DNA of 64,000 nucleotides from Citrobacter braakii. GTDB taxonomy: Bacteria; Pseudomonadota; Gammaproteobacteria; Enterobacterales; Enterobacteriaceae. The notes under the pieces are model-generated. The model saw only the letters and a program-made list of their open reading frames with translations. It was not told the DNA's origin and did not search any database. Below, piece after piece: positions 7,923 to 17,427 of this stretch; positions within the stretch are counted from its first letter, which is position 1; every line of letters begins with the position of its first letter. The stretch is taken from assembly GCF_002075345.1 (NCBI RefSeq), contig NZ_NAEW01000003.1:372001-436000 (forward strand). Reading direction: 5' to 3'. The position numbers and the translations under genes are program-made.

Positions 7923-9311
7923 TTATAGGGTTAAACACTGAATGCTGGTGCGAGCAGCGGCTTGCGGGTACAGCCTGGCGACGTTTGCCAGTAGCGGGAG
8001 CAGGCCATTTGAATCGCGGTAATACTCAAACTGATTCGGTAACAAAATTCTTTTACCCTGGTCGTCCAGCTCCCGGTATTTGAGCCAGCTATGGATATCG
8101 AACTGGCTGGCGCGAGAGAGCCATCCCCCTGAACCGACGACTTTGCGTACGGTGGTGAGATCGCGACCCATCTGTAAATCCACGTTACCCACGCAGGTGC
8201 AAACCTGCTTTTTAGTGCCCGCGTGGCGCTCAGCGGCATAGCCCACGCACAAACCTGCCAGCAGGGTGTCGAAATATTTCTCCTCCTCGCTGAGCGGCAG
8301 GTAATCCGGTTGCCCAACCAGATGACGCAGGTAGCGGTAAAACGCTTCCTCGCGCTGCGGTTGTTGGGCGAAGATGACTTTCACCATATCCTGCGTACTT
8401 TCTCCCACCACGACGGCGGAAACGCGCATTCCCAGGTCGCCTTCAACGGTACGTTTGACGAACGGTTCAGGAACACCATGCAGGACGGTATCGGGGGAGA
8501 GGGTATTCGCGCTGGCCGAATAGACATCCGTGGTGGCTCCGCCCATATCAATCAGCATGAATTCCTTCCATGCGCTGTCGTAATCGCTAATGGCTTTGAC
8601 TAACTCATATACCGTCCATGGCGTCGGCATTGGCTCTTCGCCGGTTTCGCCGACGATGACGTCCAGACCTTTACCTTTGACAATGCGTGACAAGAACACA
8701 TCGCAAATCGCCTGGCGCGCGGCAAACGGATTCGGGTGATCGAGGTCAGGCAGAATGTTGTCTACCGTGGTCAGATCTTTATGTCCCAGAATCGTTTGTA
8801 TTTCGTCCTGAATGTCCCGGTTTCCGGCGTAGATAATGGCGCAATCAAGCGTTGAGCCTGCCAGCGCATGCGCATTCGCCAGGCCGTAGCTTTCTTCGCC
8901 ACCGTCTGTACCGCCGGTAAACAACAGAATATCTGGCGGTGATGATTCCAGTTCCTGGATGTCATGCCGGTTCAGTTTGTACGAATAATATTGCGCGATT
9001 TTCGCTCCTGCCGAATGGGCGGTAACTTTTGCTGATTCCAGCGTAATGGAAGGCACCAGCCCCATTGCTGCAACAGCGAGCCCACCCTTGGCCGAGGAGG
9101 AGTATTTCAACTGCACTTCACCACTTTTCAGTAACGGGCGAGCATCGGCAACGTTCAGCACCTGATTCAGGCTGGCAAAAAAACCGTCTGCCAGATGATG
9201 TGTGGTGGTTGGGGTCAGGACATGGTTTACCAGGGTTAATTCCTCGCCTTCATGGGCGAAGAGGGCAGCCTTGGTCCATGTCGAGCCGATATCGACAGAA
9301 ACTGTTTGCAT
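7923..9311 (-). CDS. glmL: Glutamate mutase reactivating factor GlmL (MutL)
   Basis: This 462-residue protein has the ASKHA (actin/Hsp70/sugar kinase) ATPase fold. It shows an N-terminal phosphate loop VDIGSTWTK (6-14), a glycine loop FTGGTDGG (131-138) and the second phosphate motif LIDMGGATTDVYS (253-265). Such factors exchange damaged cobalamin out of glutamate mutase at the cost of ATP. The clostridial MutL is also 462 residues. I chose the ATG at 9311, because it overlaps the glmS stop (TGATG) and gives the family length; an upstream in-frame start would add seven residues inside glmS. It is not related to the mismatch-repair MutL. Confidence 0.95.
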   Translation of the reverse strand: MQTVSVDIGSTWTKAALFAHEGEELTLVNHVLTPTTTHHLADGFFASLNQVLNVADARPLLKSGEVQLKYSSSAKGGLAVAAMGLVPSITLESAKVTAHSAGAKIAQYYSYKLNRHDIQELESSPPDILLFTGGTDGGEESYGLANAHALAGSTLDCAIIYAGNRDIQDEIQTILGHKDLTTVDNILPDLDHPNPFAARQAICDVFLSRIVKGKGLDVIVGETGEEPMPTPWTVYELVKAISDYDSAWKEFMLIDMGGATTDVYSASANTLSPDTVLHGVPEPFVKRTVEGDLGMRVSAVVVGESTQDMVKVIFAQQPQREEAFYRYLRHLVGQPDYLPLSEEEKYFDTLLAGLCVGYAAERHAGTKKQVCTCVGNVDLQMGRDLTTVRKVVGSGGWLSRASQFDIHSWLKYRELDDQGKRILLPNQFEYYRDSNGLLPLLANVARLYPQAAARTSIQCLTL

Positions 9312-9760
9312 CAGATAGCCTCTTCCAGGCAACGCTGCTCGAGGCCATTGTGTTGGCGAATATCATTGGTGATAAGCGCGCAGACATCTTCCAGGTCGTG
9401 GCTCGGTGCGAAGACGCGGTTAAAACCCATCTCCTTAAACTTCACTTCCACATCGCCGAAGTCATGTTTACCAACTACCAGGTTGCCACCGACGTACAGC
9501 AGAATGTCGCCGAGGCCGCGTTCGATGCAGCGCTCACGTAACCCGAGGCAGTCAATGTCGCCATGACCGTAGATAGAGGACACCACGATGGCATCGGCGC
9601 CTGTTTCAATCGCGGCATCAATATATTCATCCTGGCTCACCATCACCCCGAGGTTGATTACGTGAAAATCATGAGCAGTAAAAACGCGATCCAGAACTTT
9701 ATTACCTACTGCATGGCAGTCAGCACCGATGACGCCAATAACAAGTGTAGATTTCTTCAT
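9311..9760 (-). CDS. glmS: Glutamate mutase sigma subunit (cobalamin-binding)
   Basis: This 149-residue cobalamin-binding subunit has a Rossmann-like fold. The base-off/His-on motif DxHxxG is DCHAVG (Asp14, His16, Gly19), where His16 coordinates cobalt. Further family segments are VVSSIYGHG and [11 protein letters not shown], which hold the nucleotide tail. It is the first gene of the operon, with AGAGGA placed before the ATG. The name glmS here means glutamate mutase S, not glucosamine-6-phosphate synthase. Activity depends on adenosylcobalamin, for which no biosynthetic gene is visible in this window. Confidence 0.97.
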   Translation of the reverse strand: MKKSTLVIGVIGADCHAVGNKVLDRVFTAHDFHVINLGVMVSQDEYIDAAIETGADAIVVSSIYGHGDIDCLGLRERCIERGLGDILLYVGGNLVVGKHDFGDVEVKFKEMGFNRVFAPSHDLEDVCALITNDIRQHNGLEQRCLEEAI

Positions 9761-10594
9761 GGGTAATCCTCTGTAGGGCTGATGGTCAATAAGTGAAAAT
9801 TATTTTCTAATATTTAGAACATGGTTTGTGACAACCTCTTAATAGGGTCGGAGTTTCTGTGTAAGCGGAAAAGGAAGCAATTGATCTATTTTCAAAATAT
9901 CCTGCGCAAAATGATTGTTATATTTTTTATTAATAAAAATCCTTGTTTATCAGGTAGTTGAATGTTGTTTTTGCGGGTTTTTTTAATTTACCAGGAAAAT
10001 GAAGAATAAATGACTTGCCATGTTTGTGATCGAAATCTTATTTTGTTGTGCGCCTCATTTATGCGTCATTTTTTATAATTTAAAAAATTACCTTTACTAA
10101 ATAACTTGTGAGCGGGATAACGGTTTTTTATTGTTTAATCTTATATGACATAATTATATTTTGTTAAATTTAAGATAAAAATGATAATGAATTGTTTGTG
10201 GCATATTTAAACGTTGCCACATAAGAGAAAAAGAGAAGTGAGTGATAACTTTCAGTGATGCTTTAAGCGAAACGCCTGCGCTGTGCTGAGGAACGTCAAA
10301 CCCAATGCGTCTGTCAATGAGGGACGCTTTCGCTTCCATTTGAGATAGTTACATCTTGGTGTTAATTATAAGTAAAATTTAAATGAATAATTTGTGTGAA
10401 ATAACAATTCCATGACTTGCTAAACAAAAAACTGTGAGCTACCCAGCAATAGTGACTCTTTATCTGCTGGCAATTTTGTCAGTCGGGCGGGTTAAAAGAT
10501 CGTGTAGATTTAAATAAATATCCTATCATTTGTAGTAACGGCAATTACTCATTGAAAAACATACCGTTAACATGGCGTTCACTAGTCGCCTGAC

Positions 10595-10616
10595 TGTTAA
10601 ACACTATTAACATTAA
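10595..10616. promoter_or_regulatory. ArcA-like repeated sites upstream of cydA
   Basis: Three spaced elements of the TGTTAA type (TGTTAA, TATTAA, CATTAA) occur in a row just upstream of the FNR box. ArcA sites are direct repeats of this kind, and cydAB is a classic ArcA-activated operon. The assignment is by motif and by analogy with E. coli. Confidence 0.5.
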
Positions 10617-10625
10617 ATTTGAAAA

Positions 10626-10639
10626 TTGATTTAAATCAA
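10626..10639. promoter_or_regulatory. FNR box upstream of cydA
   Basis: The sequence TTGATTTAAATCAA is a perfect match to the FNR consensus TTGAT-N4-ATCAA. E. coli cydAB is repressed by FNR in full anaerobiosis, from sites near its main promoter. A second, weaker match (TTGATCACTATCGA) lies at 10723-10736. The site is symmetrical and could also serve the divergent glutamate mutase operon, although it is nearly 900 bp from glmS. Confidence 0.8.
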
Positions 10640-10722
10640 TGTTTAAAACTTGGTAAACAGCCTCAAAAGAGGTTAAATTGCTGCAGATCAAATTGGTCTG
10701 AAAGTGATAAATTAGCTATAAA

Positions 10723-10736
10723 TTGATCACTATCGA
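10723..10736. promoter_or_regulatory. Second FNR-like box upstream of cydA
   Basis: TTGATCACTATCGA matches nine of ten conserved positions of the FNR consensus. It lies 97 bp downstream of the perfect box. E. coli cydA also carries two FNR sites, so this is plausible as the promoter-proximal one. Confidence 0.5.
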
Positions 10737-10978
10737 AAAATGCAAATTTACCTCGATAAAAACCTGTTTATTGTAAGGATTTTACGGCGTAATATAATTG
10801 CGGGATCAATTTGAGTGTTTTATTAACATGTTTGTAACCTTTCATCATTGTCCTTTCTTCAATTGAGAAGAAAGAGCAGCGGCGGAGGGAAGCAGATAAA
10901 TTTGTATTGGGGCATGCGTGTGACCCTTTCTAACGGGGTTCACTCTCGGAGTCTTCATGCGATGAGCAAGGAGTCATG

Positions 10979-12547
10979 ATGTTAGATATAGTCGAACTGT
11001 CGCGCTTACAGTTTGCCTTGACCGCGATGTACCACTTCCTGTTTGTGCCACTGACGCTAGGTATGGCGTTCTTGCTGGCCATCATGGAAACGGTCTACGT
11101 CCTTTCCGGCAAACAGATTTATAAAGATATGACCAAGTTCTGGGGCAAGTTGTTTGGTATCAACTTCGCTCTGGGTGTGGCAACCGGTCTGACCATGGAG
11201 TTCCAGTTCGGGACTAACTGGTCTTACTACTCCCACTATGTAGGGGATATTTTCGGTGCGCCGCTGGCGATCGAAGGTTTGATGGCCTTCTTCCTCGAAT
11301 CCACCTTTGTAGGTCTGTTCTTCTTCGGCTGGGACCGTTTGGGTAAAGTCCAGCATATGTGCGTCACCTGGCTGGTGGCCCTGGGTTCTAACCTGTCCGC
11401 ACTGTGGATTCTGGTTGCGAACGGCTGGATGCAAAACCCAATCGCCGCGGATTTCAACTTTGAAACCATGCGCATGGAGATGCTGAGCTTCTCTGAACTG
11501 GTGCTCAACCCGGTAGCACAGGTGAAATTTGTTCACACTGTGGCATCTGGTTATGTTTGTGGCGCGATGTTCGTTCTGGGGATCAGCTCCTACTATATGC
11601 TGCGCGGTCGTGACTTCGCGTTTGCTAAACGTTCTTTTGCAATCGCCGCCAGCTTTGGTATGGCTGCTATTCTGTCTGTTATCGTTCTGGGTGATGAATC
11701 CGGTTACGAAATGGGCGACGTGCAGAAAACCAAACTCGCTGCTATTGAAGCAGAATGGGAAACGCAGCCTGCACCGGCTTCCTTTACCCTGTTCGGTATT
11801 CCGGACCAGGATGCGCAGGAAAACCATTTTGCGATTCAAATTCCTTATGCGCTGGGCATCATTGCCACCCGCTCTGTTGATACACCGGTCATTGGTCTGA
11901 AAGACCTGATGGTGCAGCACGAAGAGCGCATCCGTAACGGGATGAAAGCGTATCAACTGCTGGAAGAACTGCGTGCGGGTACTACCGATCAGGCCGTTCG
12001 CGACCAGTTCAACAGCATGAAGAAAGACCTGGGTTATGGTCTGCTGCTGAAACGCTATACGGATAACGTCACCGACGCGACCGAAGCGCAAATTCAGCAG
12101 GCAACGAAAGATTCTATTCCTCGCGTTGCGCCGCTCTACTTCGCTTTCCGTATTATGGTGGCGTGCGGCATTCTGATGCTGGCAATCATCGCAGTGTCCT
12201 TCTGGACCGTGATTCGTAACCGTATCGGTGAGAAAAAATGGCTGCTGCGCACCGCGCTGTATGCGATTCCTCTACCGTGGATTGCCATTGAATCCGGTTG
12301 GTTTGTTGCAGAGTACGGCCGCCAACCGTGGGCGATTGGTGAAGTGTTACCAACAGCCGTAGCGAACTCTTCGCTGACCGCTGGCGACCTCATCTTCTCG
12401 ATGCTGTTGATTTGCGGCCTGTATACCCTGTTCCTGGTGGCTGAACTGTATCTGATGTTCAAGTTCGCACGCCTTGGGCCGAGTAGCCTGAAAACCGGTC
12501 GTTATCACTACGAGCAGTCCACTGTGACTTCTCAGCCGGCACGCTAA
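10979..12547 (+). CDS. cydA: Cytochrome bd-I ubiquinol oxidase subunit I
   Basis: This 522-residue inner-membrane subunit oxidises ubiquinol and carries hemes b558, b595 and d. It begins [20 protein letters not shown] with the heme ligand His19. His186-type FVHTVASGY and the GRQPW motif in [10 protein letters not shown] are present, as is the long Q-loop typical of the E. coli type. Two ATGs lie in tandem at 10976 and 10979. The second is chosen because AAGGAG (10968-10973) is better spaced from it and it gives the E. coli length. It is followed 15 bp later by cydB. Expression is expected under low oxygen through ArcA and FNR sites upstream. Confidence 0.98.
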   Translation: MLDIVELSRLQFALTAMYHFLFVPLTLGMAFLLAIMETVYVLSGKQIYKDMTKFWGKLFGINFALGVATGLTMEFQFGTNWSYYSHYVGDIFGAPLAIEGLMAFFLESTFVGLFFFGWDRLGKVQHMCVTWLVALGSNLSALWILVANGWMQNPIAADFNFETMRMEMLSFSELVLNPVAQVKFVHTVASGYVCGAMFVLGISSYYMLRGRDFAFAKRSFAIAASFGMAAILSVIVLGDESGYEMGDVQKTKLAAIEAEWETQPAPASFTLFGIPDQDAQENHFAIQIPYALGIIATRSVDTPVIGLKDLMVQHEERIRNGMKAYQLLEELRAGTTDQAVRDQFNSMKKDLGYGLLLKRYTDNVTDATEAQIQQATKDSIPRVAPLYFAFRIMVACGILMLAIIAVSFWTVIRNRIGEKKWLLRTALYAIPLPWIAIESGWFVAEYGRQPWAIGEVLPTAVANSSLTAGDLIFSMLLICGLYTLFLVAELYLMFKFARLGPSSLKTGRYHYEQSTVTSQPAR

Positions 12548-12562
12548 GACAGGAGTCGTCAA

Positions 12563-13702
12563 ATGATCGATTATGAAGTATTGCGTTTTATCTGGTGGCT
12601 GCTGGTTGGCATTCTGCTGATTGGTTTCGCGGTCACTGATGGCTTCGACATGGGGGTGGGCATGCTCACCCGTTTCCTCGGTCGTAATGATACCGAGCGT
12701 CGAATTATGATTAACTCCATCGCCCCGCACTGGGACGGTAACCAGGTTTGGCTCATCACCGCGGGTGGCGCACTGTTCGCTGCCTGGCCGATGGTGTATG
12801 CCGCTGCGTTCTCCGGTTTCTATGTGGCGATGATCCTGGTACTGGCGTCTTTGTTCTTCCGTCCGGTCGGTTTTGATTACCGCTCCAAGATTGAAGACAT
12901 GCGCTGGCGCAACATGTGGGACTGGGGCATCTTCATTGGTAGCTTCGTTCCACCGCTGGTTATTGGCGTGGCGTTCGGCAACCTGCTGCAAGGGGTTCCG
13001 TTCCACGTAGACGACTACATGCGTTTGTACTACACCGGTAACTTCTTCCAGTTGCTGAATCCGTTTGGTCTGCTGGCGGGTGTCGTGAGTGTTGGGATGA
13101 TCATCACCCAGGGCGCGACCTATCTGCAGATGCGTACGGTAGGTGAACTGCATCTGCGTGCGCGTACAACGTCGCAGGTTGCGGCACTGGTCACTATGGT
13201 CTGCTTCGCGCTGGCTGGTGTGTGGGTGATTTACGGTATTGACGGTTATGTTGTGACCTCAGCACTGGATCATCATGCCGCCTCTAACCCGCTGACCAAA
13301 GAAGTGGCTCGCGTGGCTGGCGCATGGATGGTGAACTTTAACAATGCACCTATCCTGTGGCTGGTTCCTGCACTGGGCGTGGTTCTGCCGCTGTTGACCA
13401 TCCTGACTTCTCGTATGGAGAAAGGGGCATGGGCGTTCGTCTTCTCTTCACTGACGTTAGCCTGCATCATCCTGACGGCTGGTATCGCAATGTTCCCGTT
13501 TGTGATGCCATCCAGCACCATGATGAACGCAAGTCTGACCATGTGGGATGCAACGTCCAGCCAGCTGACGCTGAATCTGATGACGTATGTAGCTTGTGTG
13601 TTCGTTCCGATCATTCTGCTGTACACCGGCTGGTGTTACTGGAAGATGTTCGGTCGCATCACCAAAGAAGATATTGAAAGCAACACCCACTCTCTGTACT
13701 AA
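12563..13702 (+). CDS. cydB: Cytochrome bd-I ubiquinol oxidase subunit II
   Basis: The 379-residue integral membrane partner of CydA has the same length as in E. coli. It has multiple membrane segments, the family opening MIDYEVLRFIWWLLVGILL, the signature GFDMGVGML and the segment DGNQVWLITAGGALFAAWP near residues 58-76. It completes the cytochrome bd core. It sits in the cydABX-ybgE operon, with cydX starting 14 bp downstream after the ribosome-binding sequence TAAGGAG. Confidence 0.98.
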   Translation: MIDYEVLRFIWWLLVGILLIGFAVTDGFDMGVGMLTRFLGRNDTERRIMINSIAPHWDGNQVWLITAGGALFAAWPMVYAAAFSGFYVAMILVLASLFFRPVGFDYRSKIEDMRWRNMWDWGIFIGSFVPPLVIGVAFGNLLQGVPFHVDDYMRLYYTGNFFQLLNPFGLLAGVVSVGMIITQGATYLQMRTVGELHLRARTTSQVAALVTMVCFALAGVWVIYGIDGYVVTSALDHHAASNPLTKEVARVAGAWMVNFNNAPILWLVPALGVVLPLLTILTSRMEKGAWAFVFSSLTLACIILTAGIAMFPFVMPSSTMMNASLTMWDATSSQLTLNLMTYVACVFVPIILLYTGWCYWKMFGRITKEDIESNTHSLY

Positions 13703-13716
13703 GTAAGGAGCTTAAA

Positions 13717-13830
13717 ATGTGGTATTTCGCATGGATTTTGGGAACGCTTCTTGCCTGTGCATTTGGGATAATCACAGCGCTGGCGCTTGAGCACGTTGAA
13801 TCAGGCAAAGCCGGACAAGAAGATAGCTGA
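13717..13830 (+). CDS. cydX: Small cytochrome bd subunit CydX
   Basis: This is a 37-residue single-pass membrane protein. It starts MWYFAWILGTLLACAFG and ends with a hydrophilic tail containing ALEHVESGKAG. Sequence and length match E. coli CydX, which stabilises the hemes of the cytochrome bd-I complex and is needed for full activity. The start has TAAGGAG upstream. The stop overlaps the ybgE start (TGATG), so the genes are coupled. Confidence 0.97.
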   Translation: MWYFAWILGTLLACAFGIITALALEHVESGKAGQEDS

Positions 13831-14123
13831 TGACCAACATTATCGCGATGCAGTATAACGCGATGGACAAGCGCCCCTTGCGGGCGCTTTCCTTTGTGCT
13901 GGCAATCGTGTTGGCTGGCTGCATATTCTGGGATCCGTCACGTTTCGCGGCCAAAACCAGTGAGCTGGAAATCTGGCATGGTCTCCTGCTGATGTGGGCG
14001 GTCTGCGCAGGCATCATTCACGGCGTTGGTTTTCGTCCTCGCGCCGTACACTGGCAGGGCATTTTCTGCCCGCTAATCGCAGATATCGTCCTGGTTGTTG
14101 GTCTGATTTTCTTCTTCTTTTGA
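13830..14123 (+). CDS. ybgE: Cyd operon membrane protein YbgE
   Basis: This 97-residue inner-membrane protein has about three hydrophobic segments, a central ELEIWHGLLLMWAVCAGIIHG and a strikingly Phe-rich C-terminus (LIFFFF). It matches E. coli YbgE in length and sequence. It is regularly encoded with cydABX but its function is not established. Its start overlaps the cydX stop. Confidence 0.95.
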   Translation: MTNIIAMQYNAMDKRPLRALSFVLAIVLAGCIFWDPSRFAAKTSELEIWHGLLLMWAVCAGIIHGVGFRPRAVHWQGIFCPLIADIVLVVGLIFFFF

Positions 14124-14453
14124 ATAAGAAACATCCTTAAATATTTATGGGCTTGCATAAGCCCATAAATTTTTACTCTCCGTTTACTTTCCCCCATTCC
14201 AAACCACCATTCCCGCGCGTATAGTAGCGAAGTTTGAAAGCATTAACCTAAGGTTGTGCCCTGGAGTTGTGTGCGGTGGCGACACTGGACCATCAGGACG
14301 CAACTTAATTGCATTACCGGGATGTAAAGTGAATACAGCGCGATATACAACGACATTCTTGAAGCATCGCGGCGGCAAGAACGCGAGTCACCAGGCGCTT
14401 ACAAAGTTAAGCGACCGGTGTGAGTGGGCGAAGCCAACAAAGAGGCAGTAAGA
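14124..14453. other. Intergenic region ybgE-ybgC with the tol promoter
   Basis: The left end holds the cyd operon terminator. The rest, about 280 bp, should contain the promoter of ybgC-tolQRA and its long leader. I see no supported gene here. A 65-codon open frame at 14254-14451 has no convincing coding features. Confidence 0.6.
14143..14175 (+). terminator. Rho-independent terminator of cydABX-ybgE
   Basis: A stem ATTTATGGGCTT / AAGCCCATAAAT with a 4-nt GCAT loop is followed by TTTTA, 19 bp after the ybgE stop. Confidence 0.9.
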
Positions 14454-15547
<1,094 letters not shown>

Positions 15548-15550
15548 GCC

Positions 15551-15979
15551 ATGGCCAGAACGCGTGGACGAGGTCGTCGCGAACTCAAGTCCGAAATCAA
15601 TATTGTGCCGCTGCTCGACGTACTACTGGTGCTGTTGCTGATCTTTATGGCAACCGCGCCGATTATTACGCAGAGTGTGGAAGTCGACCTGCCGGATGCG
15701 ACCGAATCGCAAGCTGTCAGCAGTAACGACGAACCGCCGGTCATTATTGAAGTTTCCGGGATAGGGCAATACAGCGTGGTCGTTGAGAAAGATCGTATGG
15801 ATCAACTGCCGCCGGAGCAGGTTATCGCGGAAGCGAAAAGTCGCCTGCAGACCAATCCGAAAACGGTCTTTTTAATCGGTGGTGCGAAAGACGTGCCTTA
15901 TGATGAAATAATTAAAGCGCTGAACTTGTTACACAGTGCAGGCGTAAAATCGGTTGGCTTGATGACGCAGCCAATCTGA
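15551..15979 (+). CDS. tolR: Tol-Pal system protein TolR
   Basis: This 142-residue protein belongs to the ExbD/TolR family, with one N-terminal membrane helix and a periplasmic domain. The conserved membrane aspartate of the proton path lies in NIVPLLDVLLVLLLIF, near residue 23. Its length equals E. coli TolR. It couples proton flow through TolQ to movement of TolA. Confidence 0.98.
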   Translation: MARTRGRGRRELKSEINIVPLLDVLLVLLLIFMATAPIITQSVEVDLPDATESQAVSSNDEPPVIIEVSGIGQYSVVVEKDRMDQLPPEQVIAEAKSRLQTNPKTVFLIGGAKDVPYDEIIKALNLLHSAGVKSVGLMTQPI

Positions 15980-16043
15980 TGACTGCGTTTTGCTGGCTTG
16001 AAAGATAGCGCGTAACAGGCGAACAGTTTTTTGGGAACCGAGA

Positions 16044-17300
16044 GTGTCAAAGGCAACCGAACAAAACGACAAGCTCAAAAGGGCGATAATTATTTCAGCG
16101 GTGCTGCATGTCATTTTATTTGCAGCGCTGATCTGGAGTTCGTTCGATGAGCACATTGATGCTTCAGCCGGCGGCGGTGGCGGTTCGTCCATCGACGCCG
16201 TTATGGTCGATCCTGGCGCCGTTGTGCAACAGTACGACAGGCAGCAGCAACAGCAGGCAAGTGCTAAACGTGCAGAAGAGCAGCGTGAAAAACAGGCGCA
16301 GCAGCAAGCTGAGGAACTTCGCGAGAAGCAGGCGGCCGAGCAAGAGCGACTGAAGCAACTTGAAAAAGAACGTTTAGCCGCGCAGGAAAAAGTGCGCGAA
16401 CAGGCGGAACAGCAGAAACAGGCCGAAGCCGCCGCCGCGAAAGCGCAAGAGCAACAGAAACAGGCTGAAGAAGCTGCGGCGAAGGCTGCTGCAGACGCGA
16501 AGGCCAAAGCTGATGCTCAGGCGAAACAAGCGGCAGATGCCGCGAAGAAGGCCGCTGCGGACGCACAGAAAAAAGCAGAGGCTGAAGCCGCTAAAGCCGC
16601 CGCTGATGCGAAGAAAATTGCCGAAGCACAAGCTGCTAAGGCTGCCGCAGACGCCGCGAAGAAAGCTCAGGCTGAAGCCGCTAAGCAAGCAGCAGCCGAG
16701 AAAGCTGCTGCGGAGAAAGCAGAAAAAGCCGCTGCCGCGAAAGCTGCCGCTGCTGAAAAGGCTGCGGCTGATAAGAAAGCCGCAGCGGAAAAAGCAGCAG
16801 CAGACAAAAAAGCTGCAGCCGAGAAAGCCGCTGCCGATAAGAAAGCTGCGGCGGATAAAGCGGCGGCTGCGAAAAAGGCTGCGGCCGAAAAAGCAGCTGC
16901 AGCCTCTGGCGTTGACGACTTGTTGGGCGACTTAAGCTCCGGTAAGAATGCACCGAAATCGGGTGGTGGAGCGAAAGGAAACGGTCAACCGGCGAAAGAT
17001 AGTGGTACAAGTGGTGCAAATGGCGGTGCATCTGGCGCTGATATCAGTGCTTACGCATCTCAAATTCGTAATGCGATCCAGAGCCGTCTGTATGGTGCCG
17101 ATTTGTATGCGGGTAAATCTTGCGTATTACATATCAAGTTAGCACCCGATGGTCTGTTACTGGATGTGACCGAAGAGGGCGGAGATCCGGCATTGTGCCA
17201 GGCTGCGCTGACGGCTGCGAAAACAGCCAGAATTCCTAAACCGCCTAGCCAGGCTGTTTATGAAAAAGTAAAAGATGCCAAGCTGGACTTCAAACTGTAA
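16044..17300 (+). CDS. tolA: Tol-Pal system periplasm-spanning protein TolA
   Basis: The 418-residue protein has an N-terminal membrane anchor (about residues 14-34), a glycine hinge, a very long Ala/Lys/Glu-rich helical domain (about 60-290) and a globular C-terminal domain (about 330-418) with the paired cysteines in GKSCVLHIKL and DPALCQAAL. The E. coli protein has 421 residues. It bridges the periplasm to reach TolB-Pal. It starts with GTG after a short gap from tolR. The helical domain is built from degenerate repeats and is expected to vary in length between species. Confidence 0.98.
   Translation: MSKATEQNDKLKRAIIISAVLHVILFAALIWSSFDEHIDASAGGGGGSSIDAVMVDPGAVVQQYDRQQQQQASAKRAEEQREKQAQQQAEELREKQAAEQERLKQLEKERLAAQEKVREQAEQQKQAEAAAAKAQEQQKQAEEAAAKAAADAKAKADAQAKQAADAAKKAAADAQKKAEAEAAKAAADAKKIAEAQAAKAAADAAKKAQAEAAKQAAAEKAAAEKAEKAAAAKAAAAEKAAADKKAAAEKAAADKKAAAEKAAADKKAAADKAAAAKKAAAEKAAAASGVDDLLGDLSSGKNAPKSGGGAKGNGQPAKDSGTSGANGGASGADISAYASQIRNAIQSRLYGADLYAGKSCVLHIKLAPDGLLLDVTEEGGDPALCQAALTAAKTARIPKPPSQAVYEKVKDAKLDFKL
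16215..16905. repeat. Degenerate in-frame repeats coding the TolA helical domain
   Basis: The stretch is rich in repeated GCN/AAR/GAR codons. It encodes units such as KKAAAEKAAAD, seen at least three times around 16740-16870. It is a coding repeat, not a mobile or CRISPR structure. Confidence 0.85.
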
Positions 17301-17427
17301 TAACGTCCCTGAGAATTCAGGGGAAACGGTCTAAGGTTGAGACAGCGTTCTGGTAGTTTTGTGTATTTGAGTTTGTTAACATTCTGCTAAATTATCGTGG
17401 GCTTTCCGTCCAGATAAGGGAGATATG

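Larger units (their letters stand above)
9761..10978. other. 1.2 kb AT-rich divergent regulatory region between glmS and cydA
   Basis: No convincing coding region is seen. A 61-codon reading frame at 10154-10339 on the minus strand has no good start context and an unremarkable sequence. The right half (about 10560-10975) holds FNR- and ArcA-like sites and the cydA leader. The left half must hold the glm operon promoter, which I cannot place with confidence. A weak CRP-like half match lies near 10025-10040 (TGTGATCGAAATCTTA). A hairpin GTGGCA/TGCCAC lies at 10198-10220, and an 8-bp inverted repeat AAGCGAAA/TTTCGCTT spans 10265-10335. No B12-box of a cobalamin riboswitch was recognised. Confidence 0.7.

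Noticed and set aside
9761-9900. Cobalamin riboswitch ahead of glmS
   Set aside because: No B12-box-like conserved sequence could be recognised on the minus strand; a covariance search would be decisive.
10105-10124. Sequence resembling the lac operator (TTGTGAGCGGGATAAC)
   Set aside because: It has an extra G in the centre, breaks the half-site spacing and lacks the second arm; no LacI-type gene is in the window.
10154-10339. 61-codon open frame on the minus strand in the glmS-cydA gap
   Set aside because: No clear ribosome-binding site, no recognisable domain, and the surrounding region behaves as regulatory DNA; it could be chance.
11057-12091. 344-codon antisense open frame across cydA
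   Set aside because: It lies entirely opposite a highly conserved gene, and its composition is the mirror of cydA codon usage; similar shadows occur opposite cydB (12347-13153) and methylaspartase (5230-5955).
14254-14451. 65-codon open frame upstream of ybgC
   Set aside because: It lies in the tol leader region, has no family resemblance and no convincing start context.
16164-17031. Several long alternative-frame open frames in tolA with Ser/Cys/Leu- or Arg/Pro-rich translations
   Set aside because: They are by-products of the Ala/Lys-rich repeated codons of TolA.
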